Positions 1 to 8,484 of a stretch of DNA of 64,000 nt are shown here, one piece after another; the first letter of the stretch is position 1; the number at the start of each line of letters is the position of its first letter. The stretch is from Flagellimonas okinawensis (GTDB lineage Bacteria; Bacteroidota; Bacteroidia; Flavobacteriales; Flavobacteriaceae). The position numbers and the translations under genes are program-made. The DNA lies in assembly GCF_029194005.1 (NCBI RefSeq), contig NZ_JARFVA010000002.1, positions 744,001-808,000 on the forward strand, in the 5' to 3' direction. The notes beneath the pieces were generated by a model that had not been told where the DNA came from, searched no databases, and saw only the letters and a program-made list of their open reading frames with translations.

Positions 1-1
1 T

Positions 2-877
2 TATAATTTTACTGCGCAAGTAGAAGAAGATTTTGATGAAATTGCTTCCGGTGATGAGGATTGGCAAGAAATGATGAAAAATTTCTATAACGATTTTCAT
101 CCTAATGTGTTGGAAGTAGAAGAGAATGCCGAACGTGCGAGCGGGGAACGTGTACTGGGTACCGATCCTAAATCTGGCAGGCAAGTATCCGTAAGATTGG
201 GCCGTTTTGGACCCATGGTACAAATTGGAACGGTGGACGATGAGGAAAAACCAGAATTCGCCAGTCTGTTGCCAGACCAATCCATTGGCACCATCACTTT
301 TGAAGAGGCCATGACGCTTTTTGAACTTCCAAGAAAATTGGGTGTATACGAAGGTGAAGAAGTTGAGGCCAATGTTGGGCGTTATGGACCTTATGTTCGA
401 TTTGGGAAAAAATTCATTTCCTTGGACAAGGGCGAAAGTGCTTTTGATGTGGATATGGACCGCGCCATAGAATTGATCAAAGCAAAGCAAAAAGCCGATG
501 CACCCATTGCTACATATGAAGGCAAGGAAGTGACCAAAGGTAAAGGCAGGTTCGGACCGTTTATCAAATGGGACGGCATGTTCATTAATGTGAACAAGAA
601 ATATGATTTTGATGATCTTTCCGAAGGGGATATCGCTGAGTTGATCGAGGCCAAAAAGAAGAAAGAAGCCGAAAAGCTGGTTCAAGAATGGCCCGAAGAA
701 AAAATCAGGATAGAAAAAGCCCGTTGGGGAAGACACAATATAATAAAAGGTAGGGTCAAGGTAGAGCTTTCCAAGGATGTGGATGCCACAAAAATTACTT
801 TGGAAGAAGCACAGGCCCTATTGGAAAAGAAAGCACCAAAGAAAAAAGCCAAGACAAAAGCAAAAGCTAAGAAATAG
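2..877 (+). CDS. topA: DNA topoisomerase I, C-terminal part (5' end outside window)
   Basis: Type IA topoisomerase that relaxes negatively supercoiled DNA in the cytoplasm. The reading frame is open from the first bases of the window, so the catalytic toprim and active-site tyrosine regions lie upstream and cannot be seen. What remains is the acidic end of the core (VEEDFDEIASGDEDW) followed by repeated topoisomerase C-terminal modules, each carrying a Gly-Arg-aromatic-Gly-Pro core: GRFGPMVQIG, GRYGPYVRFG, GRFGPFIKWDG and a weaker ARWGRHNII. The protein ends in a very lysine-rich tail (KKAPKKKAKTKAKAKK), which probably helps DNA binding. The next gene starts one base after the stop, so the two are probably co-transcribed. 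Confidence 0.93.
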   Translation, partial: YNFTAQVEEDFDEIASGDEDWQEMMKNFYNDFHPNVLEVEENAERASGERVLGTDPKSGRQVSVRLGRFGPMVQIGTVDDEEKPEFASLLPDQSIGTITFEEAMTLFELPRKLGVYEGEEVEANVGRYGPYVRFGKKFISLDKGESAFDVDMDRAIELIKAKQKADAPIATYEGKEVTKGKGRFGPFIKWDGMFINVNKKYDFDDLSEGDIAELIEAKKKKEAEKLVQEWPEEKIRIEKARWGRHNIIKGRVKVELSKDVDATKITLEEAQALLEKKAPKKKAKTKAKAKK

Positions 878-878
878 T

Positions 879-2036
879 ATGGCCTTCGATTTTCTGGTTC
901 CGGTCAAGGACAAGGTATTGGCACATTCCGAATTGTTGCCAGAACAAGCATTGGGAAAGAATATCCATATGCATACGGAGAAAGATGGGCTCCCGGTATT
1001 TGCCCATGCCGATGTTGCCATATTTGGCGTACTGGAATCCAGAAATGCTTTTGAGAAGAAACCAGAAAAACTTGATCTAGACGAGGTCCGCATACAGCTT
1101 TACCGTTTAATGATGGGCAATTGGAACTCCACCATCATTGATATTGGCGATGTGGAGGAAGGCGATACGGTCGAGGATACTTATTTTGTGGTAAAGGAAA
1201 TCGTGGCCGGATTGCTCGAGGAAAACATTATTCCCATAGTATTGGGGCTTACCCAGGATATTACCTTTCCAACTTACCGTGCTTTTGATAAGATTAAGAA
1301 TATGGTGAATCTAGTCTCCATCGATAGTCGTTTCGACTTTGGTGAGGACGATGAACTGATATCATCTCATTCTTATATGAGCAAGATAATCACGGACAAG
1401 CCGAATAACCTCTTCAATTTTTCCAATATAGGTTACCAGAGTTACTTCAATGCCCAAGAAGAGAAAGATCTTATGGAGCGGTTGTTCTTTGATGCCTATC
1501 GGTTGGGAGAGATAGTGGCCAATATAGAATTGGCCGAACCGGTATTGCGCAGTAGCGATATCGTAAGCTTGGACCTACGGGCCATAAGGGCCACCGAAAT
1601 GGGCGGTTCCAGAAATTTCTCGCCCAATGGTTTTACCGGAAGGGAAATATGCGCCATAGCCCGATATGCCGGTATTAGTGATAAGGTTTCCCTTTTTGGT
1701 ATCTACGAAGGGGAGAATTCCTATCAGGCATTCCAGATGATAGCACAGATCATTTGGTATTTTATAGAAGGGTTGAGCTTTAGAATAAAAGAGTACCCTA
1801 GCTCAAAGAGCGAAGACTTCACAAAGTTTACCGTGCCCACGGATACAGAGGAATTGGTCTTCTTCAAAAGCCATGTAACAGAAAGATGGTGGGTAGAAGT
1901 GCCAACAATTTTAGCTGAACATACTAAAACAAATTCGGTGGCGTTATTACCATGCACCGAAGAGGACTATTTGGATGCTTGCAACCAGAACATTCCTGAA
2001 AGGTGGTTCAAGGCCTATAGAAAAGGCCTGAACTAA
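879..2036 (+). CDS. Arginase/formimidoylglutamase-family protein with degenerate metal site
   Basis: A 385-residue protein of the ureohydrolase (arginase/agmatinase/formimidoylglutamase) fold. The open frame extends further upstream, but the ATG at 879 is preferred because it lies one base after the topA stop and gives a normal N-terminus (MAFDFLVPVKDK). Family members hold two Mn ions through GGxH, DxHxD and SxDxDxxDP motifs. The matching places here read GLTQD, DSRFD and SLDLRAIRA, so most ligands (both histidines and part of the aspartates) are replaced. I infer that it is not a working ureohydrolase and may have a structural or regulatory role. It lies between topA and the gldKLMN secretion cluster, 123 bases before gldK. 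The family call is firm; the function is unknown. Confidence 0.8.
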   Translation: MAFDFLVPVKDKVLAHSELLPEQALGKNIHMHTEKDGLPVFAHADVAIFGVLESRNAFEKKPEKLDLDEVRIQLYRLMMGNWNSTIIDIGDVEEGDTVEDTYFVVKEIVAGLLEENIIPIVLGLTQDITFPTYRAFDKIKNMVNLVSIDSRFDFGEDDELISSHSYMSKIITDKPNNLFNFSNIGYQSYFNAQEEKDLMERLFFDAYRLGEIVANIELAEPVLRSSDIVSLDLRAIRATEMGGSRNFSPNGFTGREICAIARYAGISDKVSLFGIYEGENSYQAFQMIAQIIWYFIEGLSFRIKEYPSSKSEDFTKFTVPTDTEELVFFKSHVTERWWVEVPTILAEHTKTNSVALLPCTEEDYLDACNQNIPERWFKAYRKGLN

Positions 2037-2159
2037 ATAAATTAATTTTTGATCATTAATTGTTTTTACACAATATTTCATTCAAAAATCAGTTTTGAGA
2101 ATAATGAACCTGTGTAGCACAGTTATTTAAATCTTGAATCGAACAATTTAACCTAAAGT

Positions 2160-3536
2160 ATGAGAAAGCTATTCTTGTCATCTCTAGCACTTGTTTTTTT
2201 GCTTACCAGTTGTGGCTCTAAATCGAGGTCAAAAGGTGAACTAGTTGGGGTCAGTGGAAAAAAATGGCATCCAGAAAAACCCTATGGAATGGAATTGATT
2301 CCCCGCGGCGCCTTTGTTATGGGTAAAGCCGAGGAGGATCAAGCAAAAGTATTGAACGCTCCCACAAGAACGGTTACCGTACGTTCCTTTTATATGGACG
2401 ACACGGAAATCACCAATAGTGAGTATCGACAGTTTGTGGAGTGGGTCAAAGATTCCATAGTAAGAACAAGATTGGCCATTTTGGCCGATGAATTGGGCAT
2501 TAGCCCGGAAGATGAAGGTATTGGGGAGTATGCTTTTAAAGATACCGATACTACCGAACTTTCCGTATACGATAAGTATATGCTCGATAACTATGCGGGT
2601 CTTGGAGACACCGGATACGAAGGAAGAGCGTTGAATAAGGATGTGGATTTGGTTTGGGATACGTCTGAGTACCCAGATGAATACTATGCCGAAGTAATGG
2701 ATTCCATTTACCTTCCAGAGGAAGAAAGCTATAATGGCTTAAGAAGCATTGATGTGACCAAGCTCAAGTACAAATACAGCTGGATGGATATCGAAGCTGC
2801 TGCAAGGGCAAGGACCGGTAACAGAAAAGAGTTCATTAAGCAAGAGGAGTTGGAGATTTATCCCGATACAACCGTATGGATCAGAGATTTCGAATATAGC
2901 TACAATGAGCCGATGCACAACGATTACTTTTGGCACGATGCCTATAGTGATTACCCTGTTGTTGGTGTAAACTGGATGCAGGCCAAAGCTTTTTGCAACT
3001 GGAGGACAAAGTTTAAAAACGACGATCAAAAAAGTCGTGGAAAACAATTCGTGAACCAGTTTAGGTTACCTACCGAAGCCGAATGGGAATACGCAGCCCG
3101 CGGTGGAATCGAAGGTGGTAGCTATCCTTGGGGTGGTCCTTACGTAATCAGCGATACAGGTTGCTTTATGGCCAACTTTAAACCTCAGAGAGGGGATTAT
3201 GCAGCGGATGCGGCATTGTATACCGTGGAGGCAAAATCTTTTGAGCCGAACGACTATAACCTATACAACATGGCCGGTAACGTGGCAGAATGGACGAATT
3301 CCAGCTTTGACCCAGGAGCATACGAATACTTGTCTACTATGAACCCGAACATTGGTTCGCAGGATAACAAAAGAAAAGTGATCCGTGGAGGTTCTTGGAA
3401 AGATGTGGCTTACTTCCTTCAAGTAAGTACAAGGGATTATGAATATCAGGATTCCGCAAGAAGCTATATCGGATTCAGAACCGTACAAGATTATATGGGA
3501 GAAGAAGATTCAACCAACGGTAGAAGCGGACTTTAA
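2160..3536 (+). CDS. gldK: T9SS/gliding ring lipoprotein GldK
   Basis: Outer-membrane lipoprotein of the type IX secretion and gliding machine; with GldN it forms the periplasmic ring under the outer membrane. The sequence starts with a lipoprotein signal (hydrophobic stretch then LLTSC, lipidated Cys18). The rest is a formylglycine-generating-enzyme/SUMF1-like fold: MELIPRGAFVMGKAEEDQ near the start, MDDTEITNSEYRQFV, then FRLPTEAEWEYAARGG, YNLYNMAGNVAEWT and VIRGGSWKD. Length (458 aa) is as expected for GldK. It is the first gene of gldK-gldL-gldM-gldN, all on one strand with short gaps, the standard order in gliding Flavobacteriia. Confidence 0.95.
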   Translation: MRKLFLSSLALVFLLTSCGSKSRSKGELVGVSGKKWHPEKPYGMELIPRGAFVMGKAEEDQAKVLNAPTRTVTVRSFYMDDTEITNSEYRQFVEWVKDSIVRTRLAILADELGISPEDEGIGEYAFKDTDTTELSVYDKYMLDNYAGLGDTGYEGRALNKDVDLVWDTSEYPDEYYAEVMDSIYLPEEESYNGLRSIDVTKLKYKYSWMDIEAAARARTGNRKEFIKQEELEIYPDTTVWIRDFEYSYNEPMHNDYFWHDAYSDYPVVGVNWMQAKAFCNWRTKFKNDDQKSRGKQFVNQFRLPTEAEWEYAARGGIEGGSYPWGGPYVISDTGCFMANFKPQRGDYAADAALYTVEAKSFEPNDYNLYNMAGNVAEWTNSSFDPGAYEYLSTMNPNIGSQDNKRKVIRGGSWKDVAYFLQVSTRDYEYQDSARSYIGFRTVQDYMGEEDSTNGRSGL

Positions 3537-3619
3537 TAAAAAAACGAGAGAACATTATATAAATAACAGAAGAGTAGTAACCAAATACTTATTTATATAA
3601 CTTAATTAAAACTAGAATT

Positions 3620-4276
3620 ATGGCACAGTCAAAATCAACAAAAAAGCTGTTTAACATGGCCTACGGGCTTGGAGCATCGGTAGTAATTATTGGTGCATTG
3701 TTCAAGATCCTTCACTGGGAGTTTGGACCACTTACCGGTGGACTTCTTCTTGCAGTTGGACTTATTACTGAAGCATTGATCTTTGCAATCTCCGCATTTG
3801 AACCAGTGGATGATGAATTCGATTGGTCTTTGGTATACCCGGAATTGGCAGGAGGTGAGGCAAATGCTTCCAGAAAACAAGAGGCTAAGGATGCTCAAGA
3901 AGCGGAAGGTCTTCTTTCCAAGAAATTGGATAGTCTTCTTAAAGAAGCCAAAATCGATTCAGATCTTTTTGCCAACTTAGGTGAGAGTATCAAGAGTTTT
4001 GAAGGTGCTGCCAAAAATATCACTCCTACAACAGATGCTATTCAGCACACTAAAAAGTACTCTGAGGAATTGTCTCACGCAGCAGCTCAAATGGAATCTT
4101 TGAACAGCTTGTACAAAGTACAATTGGAAAGTGCTAGCAGACAAGCTTCCATCAATGAGGAAGTAGTACAGAATGCAGGTGCATTGAAAGACCAAATGGA
4201 GTCTTTGGCAACTAACCTATCTTCTTTGAACGGAGTATACGGTGGTATGCTTACAGCCATGGGTGGAAAAAACTAA
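3620..4276 (+). CDS. gldL: T9SS/gliding motor protein GldL
   Basis: Inner-membrane motor subunit that, with GldM, uses the proton gradient to drive type IX secretion and gliding. Two membrane helices occupy roughly residues 15-30 and 37-58. Lys29, His32 and Glu34 lie at the end of helix 1 and Glu51 lies inside helix 2 (GLITEALIFAIS). Glu51 appears to match the intramembrane glutamate known to be essential in the Flavobacterium johnsoniae protein. The C-terminal part is a long soluble, mainly helical domain rich in Gln, Glu and Ala. The gene is 83 bases after gldK and 67 before gldM. The length of 218 aa is typical. Confidence 0.95.
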   Translation: MAQSKSTKKLFNMAYGLGASVVIIGALFKILHWEFGPLTGGLLLAVGLITEALIFAISAFEPVDDEFDWSLVYPELAGGEANASRKQEAKDAQEAEGLLSKKLDSLLKEAKIDSDLFANLGESIKSFEGAAKNITPTTDAIQHTKKYSEELSHAAAQMESLNSLYKVQLESASRQASINEEVVQNAGALKDQMESLATNLSSLNGVYGGMLTAMGGKN

Positions 4277-4343
4277 TTAGAGGTTTTTAATCAACAGAAA
4301 ACAAAACCAAATCAAATTAATTATTAAATCTAATTAGAAAAAC

Positions 4344-5915
4344 ATGGCAGGAGGAAAACAAACACCACGTCAGAAGATGATCAACCTCATGTACTTGATC
4401 TTCATCGCGATGTTGGCACTTAATATGAGCAAGGAAGTACTTGCGGCATTCGGACTTATGAACGAAAAGTTGGAAACTTCCAACACGAACATGGACTCCA
4501 ACAACGCTAGTTTTTTCGCTAGCTTGGAGACCAAAGCTTCCGAAAATGCAGAAGAGTACGGTGAATTGTACGAAGATGCTCAGAAGGTAAAGGAACTTTC
4601 AGATGACTACTACAGCTATTTGGAAGGTTTGAAAAAAGAAATGACTGCGGACTTGGAAGACCCAAAAGACTACGTGGTTATGGATAAATCCGATTACTTG
4701 GACCAAAAATTCTTTCAAGGTGACAATTTGGGCCCAGAAGGAAAAAAGTTCATGGAATATATCGAAAATTACCGTGAAGGTGTGATCAATGCATTGCCAG
4801 AAGGTAAATTCGAATCTTTGAAATCAGCAGTTAAAACTCGTTTTGCAACTGGTGGTGAAGATGGTAAAGTTGAGAAAAGAGACGGTACACGTCAAGATTG
4901 GATCAACTATCACTACGAAGGATTCCCATTGGTGGCTTCTTTGACCAAGATGACCCAATTGCAAGCTGACATCAAAACTACCGAGCAAGAGGTATTGAAA
5001 ACCCTATTGGAAGGTGAGTTGACAGAAGCTGTGTCCTTGACCAACTTTGCAAGTTCTTTGTCCGCTCCCAAAACCGCTTATTACGCAGGTGAAAAATATG
5101 ATGGTAAAGTAATTGTTAGTAAAACTGACAAGACTTCCACTCCTGTAAAAGCTGAATTGACTTTGGACGGAAGACCATTGACAGAAGGTAAGGATTACGA
5201 ATTGGAAGCTGGTGGTATCAAAATGTTGATCAGTGCCGGTACTCCAGGTGACCACACCATTAAAGGAACCATGACGTTTATGCAGGACGGTGAAGAGGTG
5301 CCAGTAGAAGTGAACAATACTTTTGCAACAATCTCCATGCCTAACGCAGCAGTAATTTCTGCTGATAAAATGAACGTGGTTTACCGAGGTGTTTCCAACC
5401 CAATGACGATTTCCATTCCTGGTATTCCTGATAATAAGGTAACTGCAAATGCTCCTGGTTTGAGCAGAAGAAGCGGAAGCCAGTACGTTATGAACCCAGG
5501 TACAGGAAGATCTGTGACCATTACAGCTTCTGGTACATTGCCAGATGGTAAAGGTATCTCTACCAAGTCTGAGTTCCGTATCAAGGATATTCCAAGACCA
5601 AGCGGTACTGTGCGTGGAGAGTCCGGTAGCATTAAAATGCCAAGAAACAACCTAGAGATTTCTACGGTTAGCGCTATGTTGGAAGACTTTGATTTTGACT
5701 TGAACCTTGCTGTTAGCGAGTTCAAATTTAAAGTGCCAGGTCAACCTACAGTAGTGGTTAAAGGCAACAAATTGGATGCAAGGGCCAAATCTGCACTTAA
5801 AAGAGCAGGTAGAGGAGAGTCCGTACAGATATTCGATATCCAAGCTTACATCACCAACAACAAGAGCTACAAGTTGAAAAAAGTATCTCCTGTAGTGGTT
5901 GAGCTTACAAACTAA
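4344..5915 (+). CDS. gldM: T9SS/gliding motor protein GldM
   Basis: Partner of GldL in the type IX secretion motor: one N-terminal membrane helix in the inner membrane and a long periplasmic rod that reaches the GldK/GldN ring. The protein begins MAGGKQTPRQKMINLMYL, with the helix at about residues 13-32 (LMYLIFIAMLALNMSKEVL). A helical first periplasmic domain follows, then beta-rich Ig-like domains (for example YAGEKYDGKVIVSKTDKT and PNAAVISADKMNVVYRGVSN). Length is 523 aa, as in other Flavobacteriaceae. It is separated from gldN by only 26 bases, so the two are co-transcribed. Confidence 0.95.
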   Translation: MAGGKQTPRQKMINLMYLIFIAMLALNMSKEVLAAFGLMNEKLETSNTNMDSNNASFFASLETKASENAEEYGELYEDAQKVKELSDDYYSYLEGLKKEMTADLEDPKDYVVMDKSDYLDQKFFQGDNLGPEGKKFMEYIENYREGVINALPEGKFESLKSAVKTRFATGGEDGKVEKRDGTRQDWINYHYEGFPLVASLTKMTQLQADIKTTEQEVLKTLLEGELTEAVSLTNFASSLSAPKTAYYAGEKYDGKVIVSKTDKTSTPVKAELTLDGRPLTEGKDYELEAGGIKMLISAGTPGDHTIKGTMTFMQDGEEVPVEVNNTFATISMPNAAVISADKMNVVYRGVSNPMTISIPGIPDNKVTANAPGLSRRSGSQYVMNPGTGRSVTITASGTLPDGKGISTKSEFRIKDIPRPSGTVRGESGSIKMPRNNLEISTVSAMLEDFDFDLNLAVSEFKFKVPGQPTVVVKGNKLDARAKSALKRAGRGESVQIFDIQAYITNNKSYKLKKVSPVVVELTN

Positions 5916-5941
5916 GAAGTATAAAAAGTATACAAGTGATC

Positions 5942-6844
5942 ATGAATTGGAAAAACGCATTATTAATTGGATTGCTGGGCATACTGCCAGTATCTATGAT
6001 GGCTCAGGCAAATATTTTAAATGCCAAGTTGCCCGAAGATATCGGTAAGAAAACCCAAGCTCAAATTGAGTCGGATGCCGATGAACCGCTAGAGTACGGT
6101 TATGTGGATGATAGGGACATCCTATGGTCCAAGACCGTCTGGGAAATCGTTGATCTTGATGAGAGAGTTAACTTTCCATTATATTACCCGACCGATACCA
6201 TTGGTATTGGAAAGGACAGAAGGTCGCTGTACCATGTTTTGATGAAAAACATCAAAAATGGAAACCTTACCGAGGTTTATACAGATTCCTACTTTACCGA
6301 AAAAAGGAAGTTGGAAGACCTTTCTGCAACCTTGAGCAAAGTCGATACCACAGATTTAGGGTACGAACAATTGAATGCTGGAGAGCAGGTTTCCCCAGAG
6401 TTTATCAACAAAAGGGATCTGACTGCAGCTGATATTGAGGAGTACCGTATAAAAGGAATCTGGTATTTCGACAAGCGTCAAGGAGAACTTAAGTATCGTT
6501 TATTGGGGATTGCACCTGTTGCTCCTGATGTGAACTTCATCGATGATGAGTCCATTGATCCGGGAGAGAACAAAGTTGAATTGTTCTGGATTTGGTACCC
6601 TGCGGCACGTAAAATTTTACACGATGCCAAGGTGTACAACCAACGCAACTCCGCAAGACCAATTTCTTTTGATATGTTATTGAACGCACGTCGATTCAAT
6701 GGTGTTATCTATAAAGAGGAGAACGTACACGAAGATCGTGAGATAAGCGATTATATTTTCGATAATGCATTGTTCCAATTATTGGAGGCCCAAAGAATAA
6801 AAGAGGGTATCCGAGACAGGGAGCAGGATATGTGGGCTTATTAA
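5942..6844 (+). CDS. gldN: T9SS/gliding ring protein GldN
   Basis: Periplasmic protein that binds GldK to build the type IX secretion ring. A cleavable signal peptide is visible (MNWKNALLIGLLGILPVSMMAQA). An in-frame GTG lies at 5936, but the ATG at 5942 gives the cleaner signal peptide and is preferred. Family features include YGYVDDRDILWSKTVWEIVD, LDERVNFPLYYPTD and the C-terminal part with FWIWYPAARKILHDAKVYN. Length is 300 aa. It is the last gene of the gld operon; a strong hairpin terminator begins about 35 bases after the stop. Confidence 0.94.
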   Translation: MNWKNALLIGLLGILPVSMMAQANILNAKLPEDIGKKTQAQIESDADEPLEYGYVDDRDILWSKTVWEIVDLDERVNFPLYYPTDTIGIGKDRRSLYHVLMKNIKNGNLTEVYTDSYFTEKRKLEDLSATLSKVDTTDLGYEQLNAGEQVSPEFINKRDLTAADIEEYRIKGIWYFDKRQGELKYRLLGIAPVAPDVNFIDDESIDPGENKVELFWIWYPAARKILHDAKVYNQRNSARPISFDMLLNARRFNGVIYKEENVHEDREISDYIFDNALFQLLEAQRIKEGIRDREQDMWAY

Positions 6845-6876
6845 GAGTTCATAGAATATTTCCAATTCAATAAAGT

Positions 6877-6909
6877 AAAACGCCGCACTTAGTGCGGCGT
6901 TTTTTTTTG
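6877..6909 (+). terminator. Rho-independent terminator of the gldKLMN operon
   Basis: A perfect inverted repeat, ACGCCGCACT at 6880-6889 and AGTGCGGCGT at 6891-6900 (the inner bases form the loop), is preceded by AAA and followed by a run of nine T. It closes the gld operon before the flavoprotein gene, which therefore needs its own promoter. Confidence 0.93.
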
Positions 6910-6964
6910 TATTTATCCATACACCAGGTAGTCCTAAACTCGGCCAGATGTCTAATTTTGTATT

Positions 6965-8020
6965 ATGTTGGATTATATAGTAGTTGGATTAGGTTTGGCG
7001 GGAATCACTTTTAGTGAAGTCCTAGAAAAAAATGGAAAAACTTTCAAGGTGATTTCCGATGGTTCGCAACAGGCGTCACAAGTGGCGGGTGGTTTGTACA
7101 ATCCTGTTATCCTAAAGCGGTTTACAATGGCGTGGAACGCAAGAAACCAGTTGGAAACAGCTAAGCCATTTTATCAAAGTTTAGAGGAGAAATTAAGCGT
7201 AAAACTGGATTATGAACTTCCCGTTTTGCGAAAATTTGCATCCATTGAGGAGCAAAATTCATGGTTCGAAGCCGCTGACCGACCCGATTTGGATTATTTT
7301 TTGTCTGCCCGGATAATCCAGAACAACAACGCCGCGATTGATGCTCCATATGGTTTTGGTGAGGTGAAATATACGGGTAGAATTGATACCGGTGCGTTGG
7401 TGGATTCGTATAGATCCTACCTTATTGGCAAGGAACAATTTGCTTCCGAATCATTCGATTTTGATGCACTCTCCATTTCTGATGGATACGTAACTTATAA
7501 GGATATCACTGCGAAGCACATTGTATTTGCATGTGGTTACGGTCTCAAACAAAACCCTTATTTTGAATATTTGCCCTTAAATGGCACCAAAGGGGAATTG
7601 CTTATAATCCATGCTCCTGAGTATAAGGAAGAAAACGTCGTTAAATCTTCCGTTTTTACGATTCCCATGGAAAACGACAAATATCTGGTCGGTGCTACTT
7701 ACAAATGGAAAGATAAATCTAACGAGCCTACCGAGGAATCCAAGAATGAACTTTTAGAAAAACTAAAAACATTATTAAGATGTGATTTTAATGTTGTGGA
7801 TCACGTTGCAGGTATCCGACCTACCGTTGTGGACCGCAGACCGCTTTTGGGCAAGCACCCCAAGTATCAAAACCTGTATGTTTTGAATGGATTTGGATCT
7901 AGAGGGGTGATGATAGGTCCTTATGCCTCAACACAATTGTTCGATCATATCGAATATCAAAAGGAGTTGGACCCAGAAATGGATATCCAAAGGTTTACTA
8001 AAAAGTACTTTCGTGATTAG
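6965..8020 (+). CDS. DAO-family FAD-dependent oxidoreductase
   Basis: Flavoprotein of the D-amino-acid oxidase/glycine oxidase/MnmC-C superfamily. The N-terminus carries the FAD-binding Rossmann motif (IVVGLGLAGITFSEVLEK) followed by an acidic/polar turn. SQVAGGLYNPVILKRFT resembles the region that contacts the isoalloxazine ring in this superfamily. Near the C-terminus are VDHVAGIRPTVVDRRPLLG and NLYVLNGFGSRGVMIGP, the conserved second FAD-contacting segment of DAO proteins. There is no signal peptide, so it should be cytoplasmic. The substrate cannot be told. It has 351 aa, follows a terminator, and converges with the DUF983 gene, whose stop codon it overlaps by four bases. Confidence 0.85.
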   Translation: MLDYIVVGLGLAGITFSEVLEKNGKTFKVISDGSQQASQVAGGLYNPVILKRFTMAWNARNQLETAKPFYQSLEEKLSVKLDYELPVLRKFASIEEQNSWFEAADRPDLDYFLSARIIQNNNAAIDAPYGFGEVKYTGRIDTGALVDSYRSYLIGKEQFASESFDFDALSISDGYVTYKDITAKHIVFACGYGLKQNPYFEYLPLNGTKGELLIIHAPEYKEENVVKSSVFTIPMENDKYLVGATYKWKDKSNEPTEESKNELLEKLKTLLRCDFNVVDHVAGIRPTVVDRRPLLGKHPKYQNLYVLNGFGSRGVMIGPYASTQLFDHIEYQKELDPEMDIQRFTKKYFRD

Positions 8021-8418
8021 CCTTTAACGGCTTCATGCTTTTGAACGGAAGTAGGGTCGTATTTCACAAAAAAGTTGATCCAAATATTTCTGGACAACCT
8101 AATAATTACCGGCATAAACACAACCAATGTTCCTACAATGGCAATAAAGGTCGTAGGCAAAGAGGTACCCAAAAACAAAAATGAAATTACAAAAGCGGCA
8201 ACCGCAAAAGCAATGCCCACAGCGTAACTAACGTACATGGCACCATAAAAAAAGGAAGGTTCAATTTTGTATTTCAAACCACAATGCGAGCACCTTTCGT
8301 TCATACTGAAAATTTTGGATAACGCATATGGGTTGGACTTTTCGTACATGCTCTCCTCTTGGCATCTTGGACAGTTTCCTGTTAAAATGCTGTACATTTT
8401 GGTTCCTTTTTTTAACAT
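8017..8418 (-). CDS. DUF983 family membrane protein
   Basis: Small inner-membrane protein of the DUF983 family, function not known. The N-terminus has two CxxC pairs, CPRC in LTGNCPRCQEESMY and CSHC in NERCSHCGLKYKIEPSFFYG, which probably bind one zinc ion. Two membrane helices follow (SYAVGIAFAVAAFVISFLFL and IAIVGTLVVFMPVIIRLS). The longest open frame begins with a GTG at 8424; the ATG at 8418 (MLKKGTKMYSILTGN) is chosen because a TAnnTTTG box lies just upstream (8436-8443). It is convergent with the flavoprotein gene, sharing four bases. Confidence 0.85.
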   Translation of the reverse strand: MLKKGTKMYSILTGNCPRCQEESMYEKSNPYALSKIFSMNERCSHCGLKYKIEPSFFYGAMYVSYAVGIAFAVAAFVISFLFLGTSLPTTFIAIVGTLVVFMPVIIRLSRNIWINFFVKYDPTSVQKHEAVKG

Positions 8419-8435
8419 TTGCACCTAATTTGATG

Positions 8436-8443
8436 CAAAAATA
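8436..8443 (-). promoter_or_regulatory. Candidate Bacteroidota -7 box for the DUF983 gene
   Basis: On the minus strand the bases read TATTTTTG, an exact match to TAnnTTTG. Its distance to the ATG at 8418 fits a short leader. I see no clear TTTG at the -33 spacing, so this is only a partial promoter match. Confidence 0.35.
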
Positions 8444-8484
8444 AGGATTCGTCCAAATTTGTTGTGTAATTCAGGTCACATATA

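Noticed and set aside
6953-6960. TAATTTTG box four bases before the flavoprotein ATG
   Set aside because: It matches TAnnTTTG but would start transcription at or after the ATG and has no -33 partner; a leaderless message is possible but unsupported.
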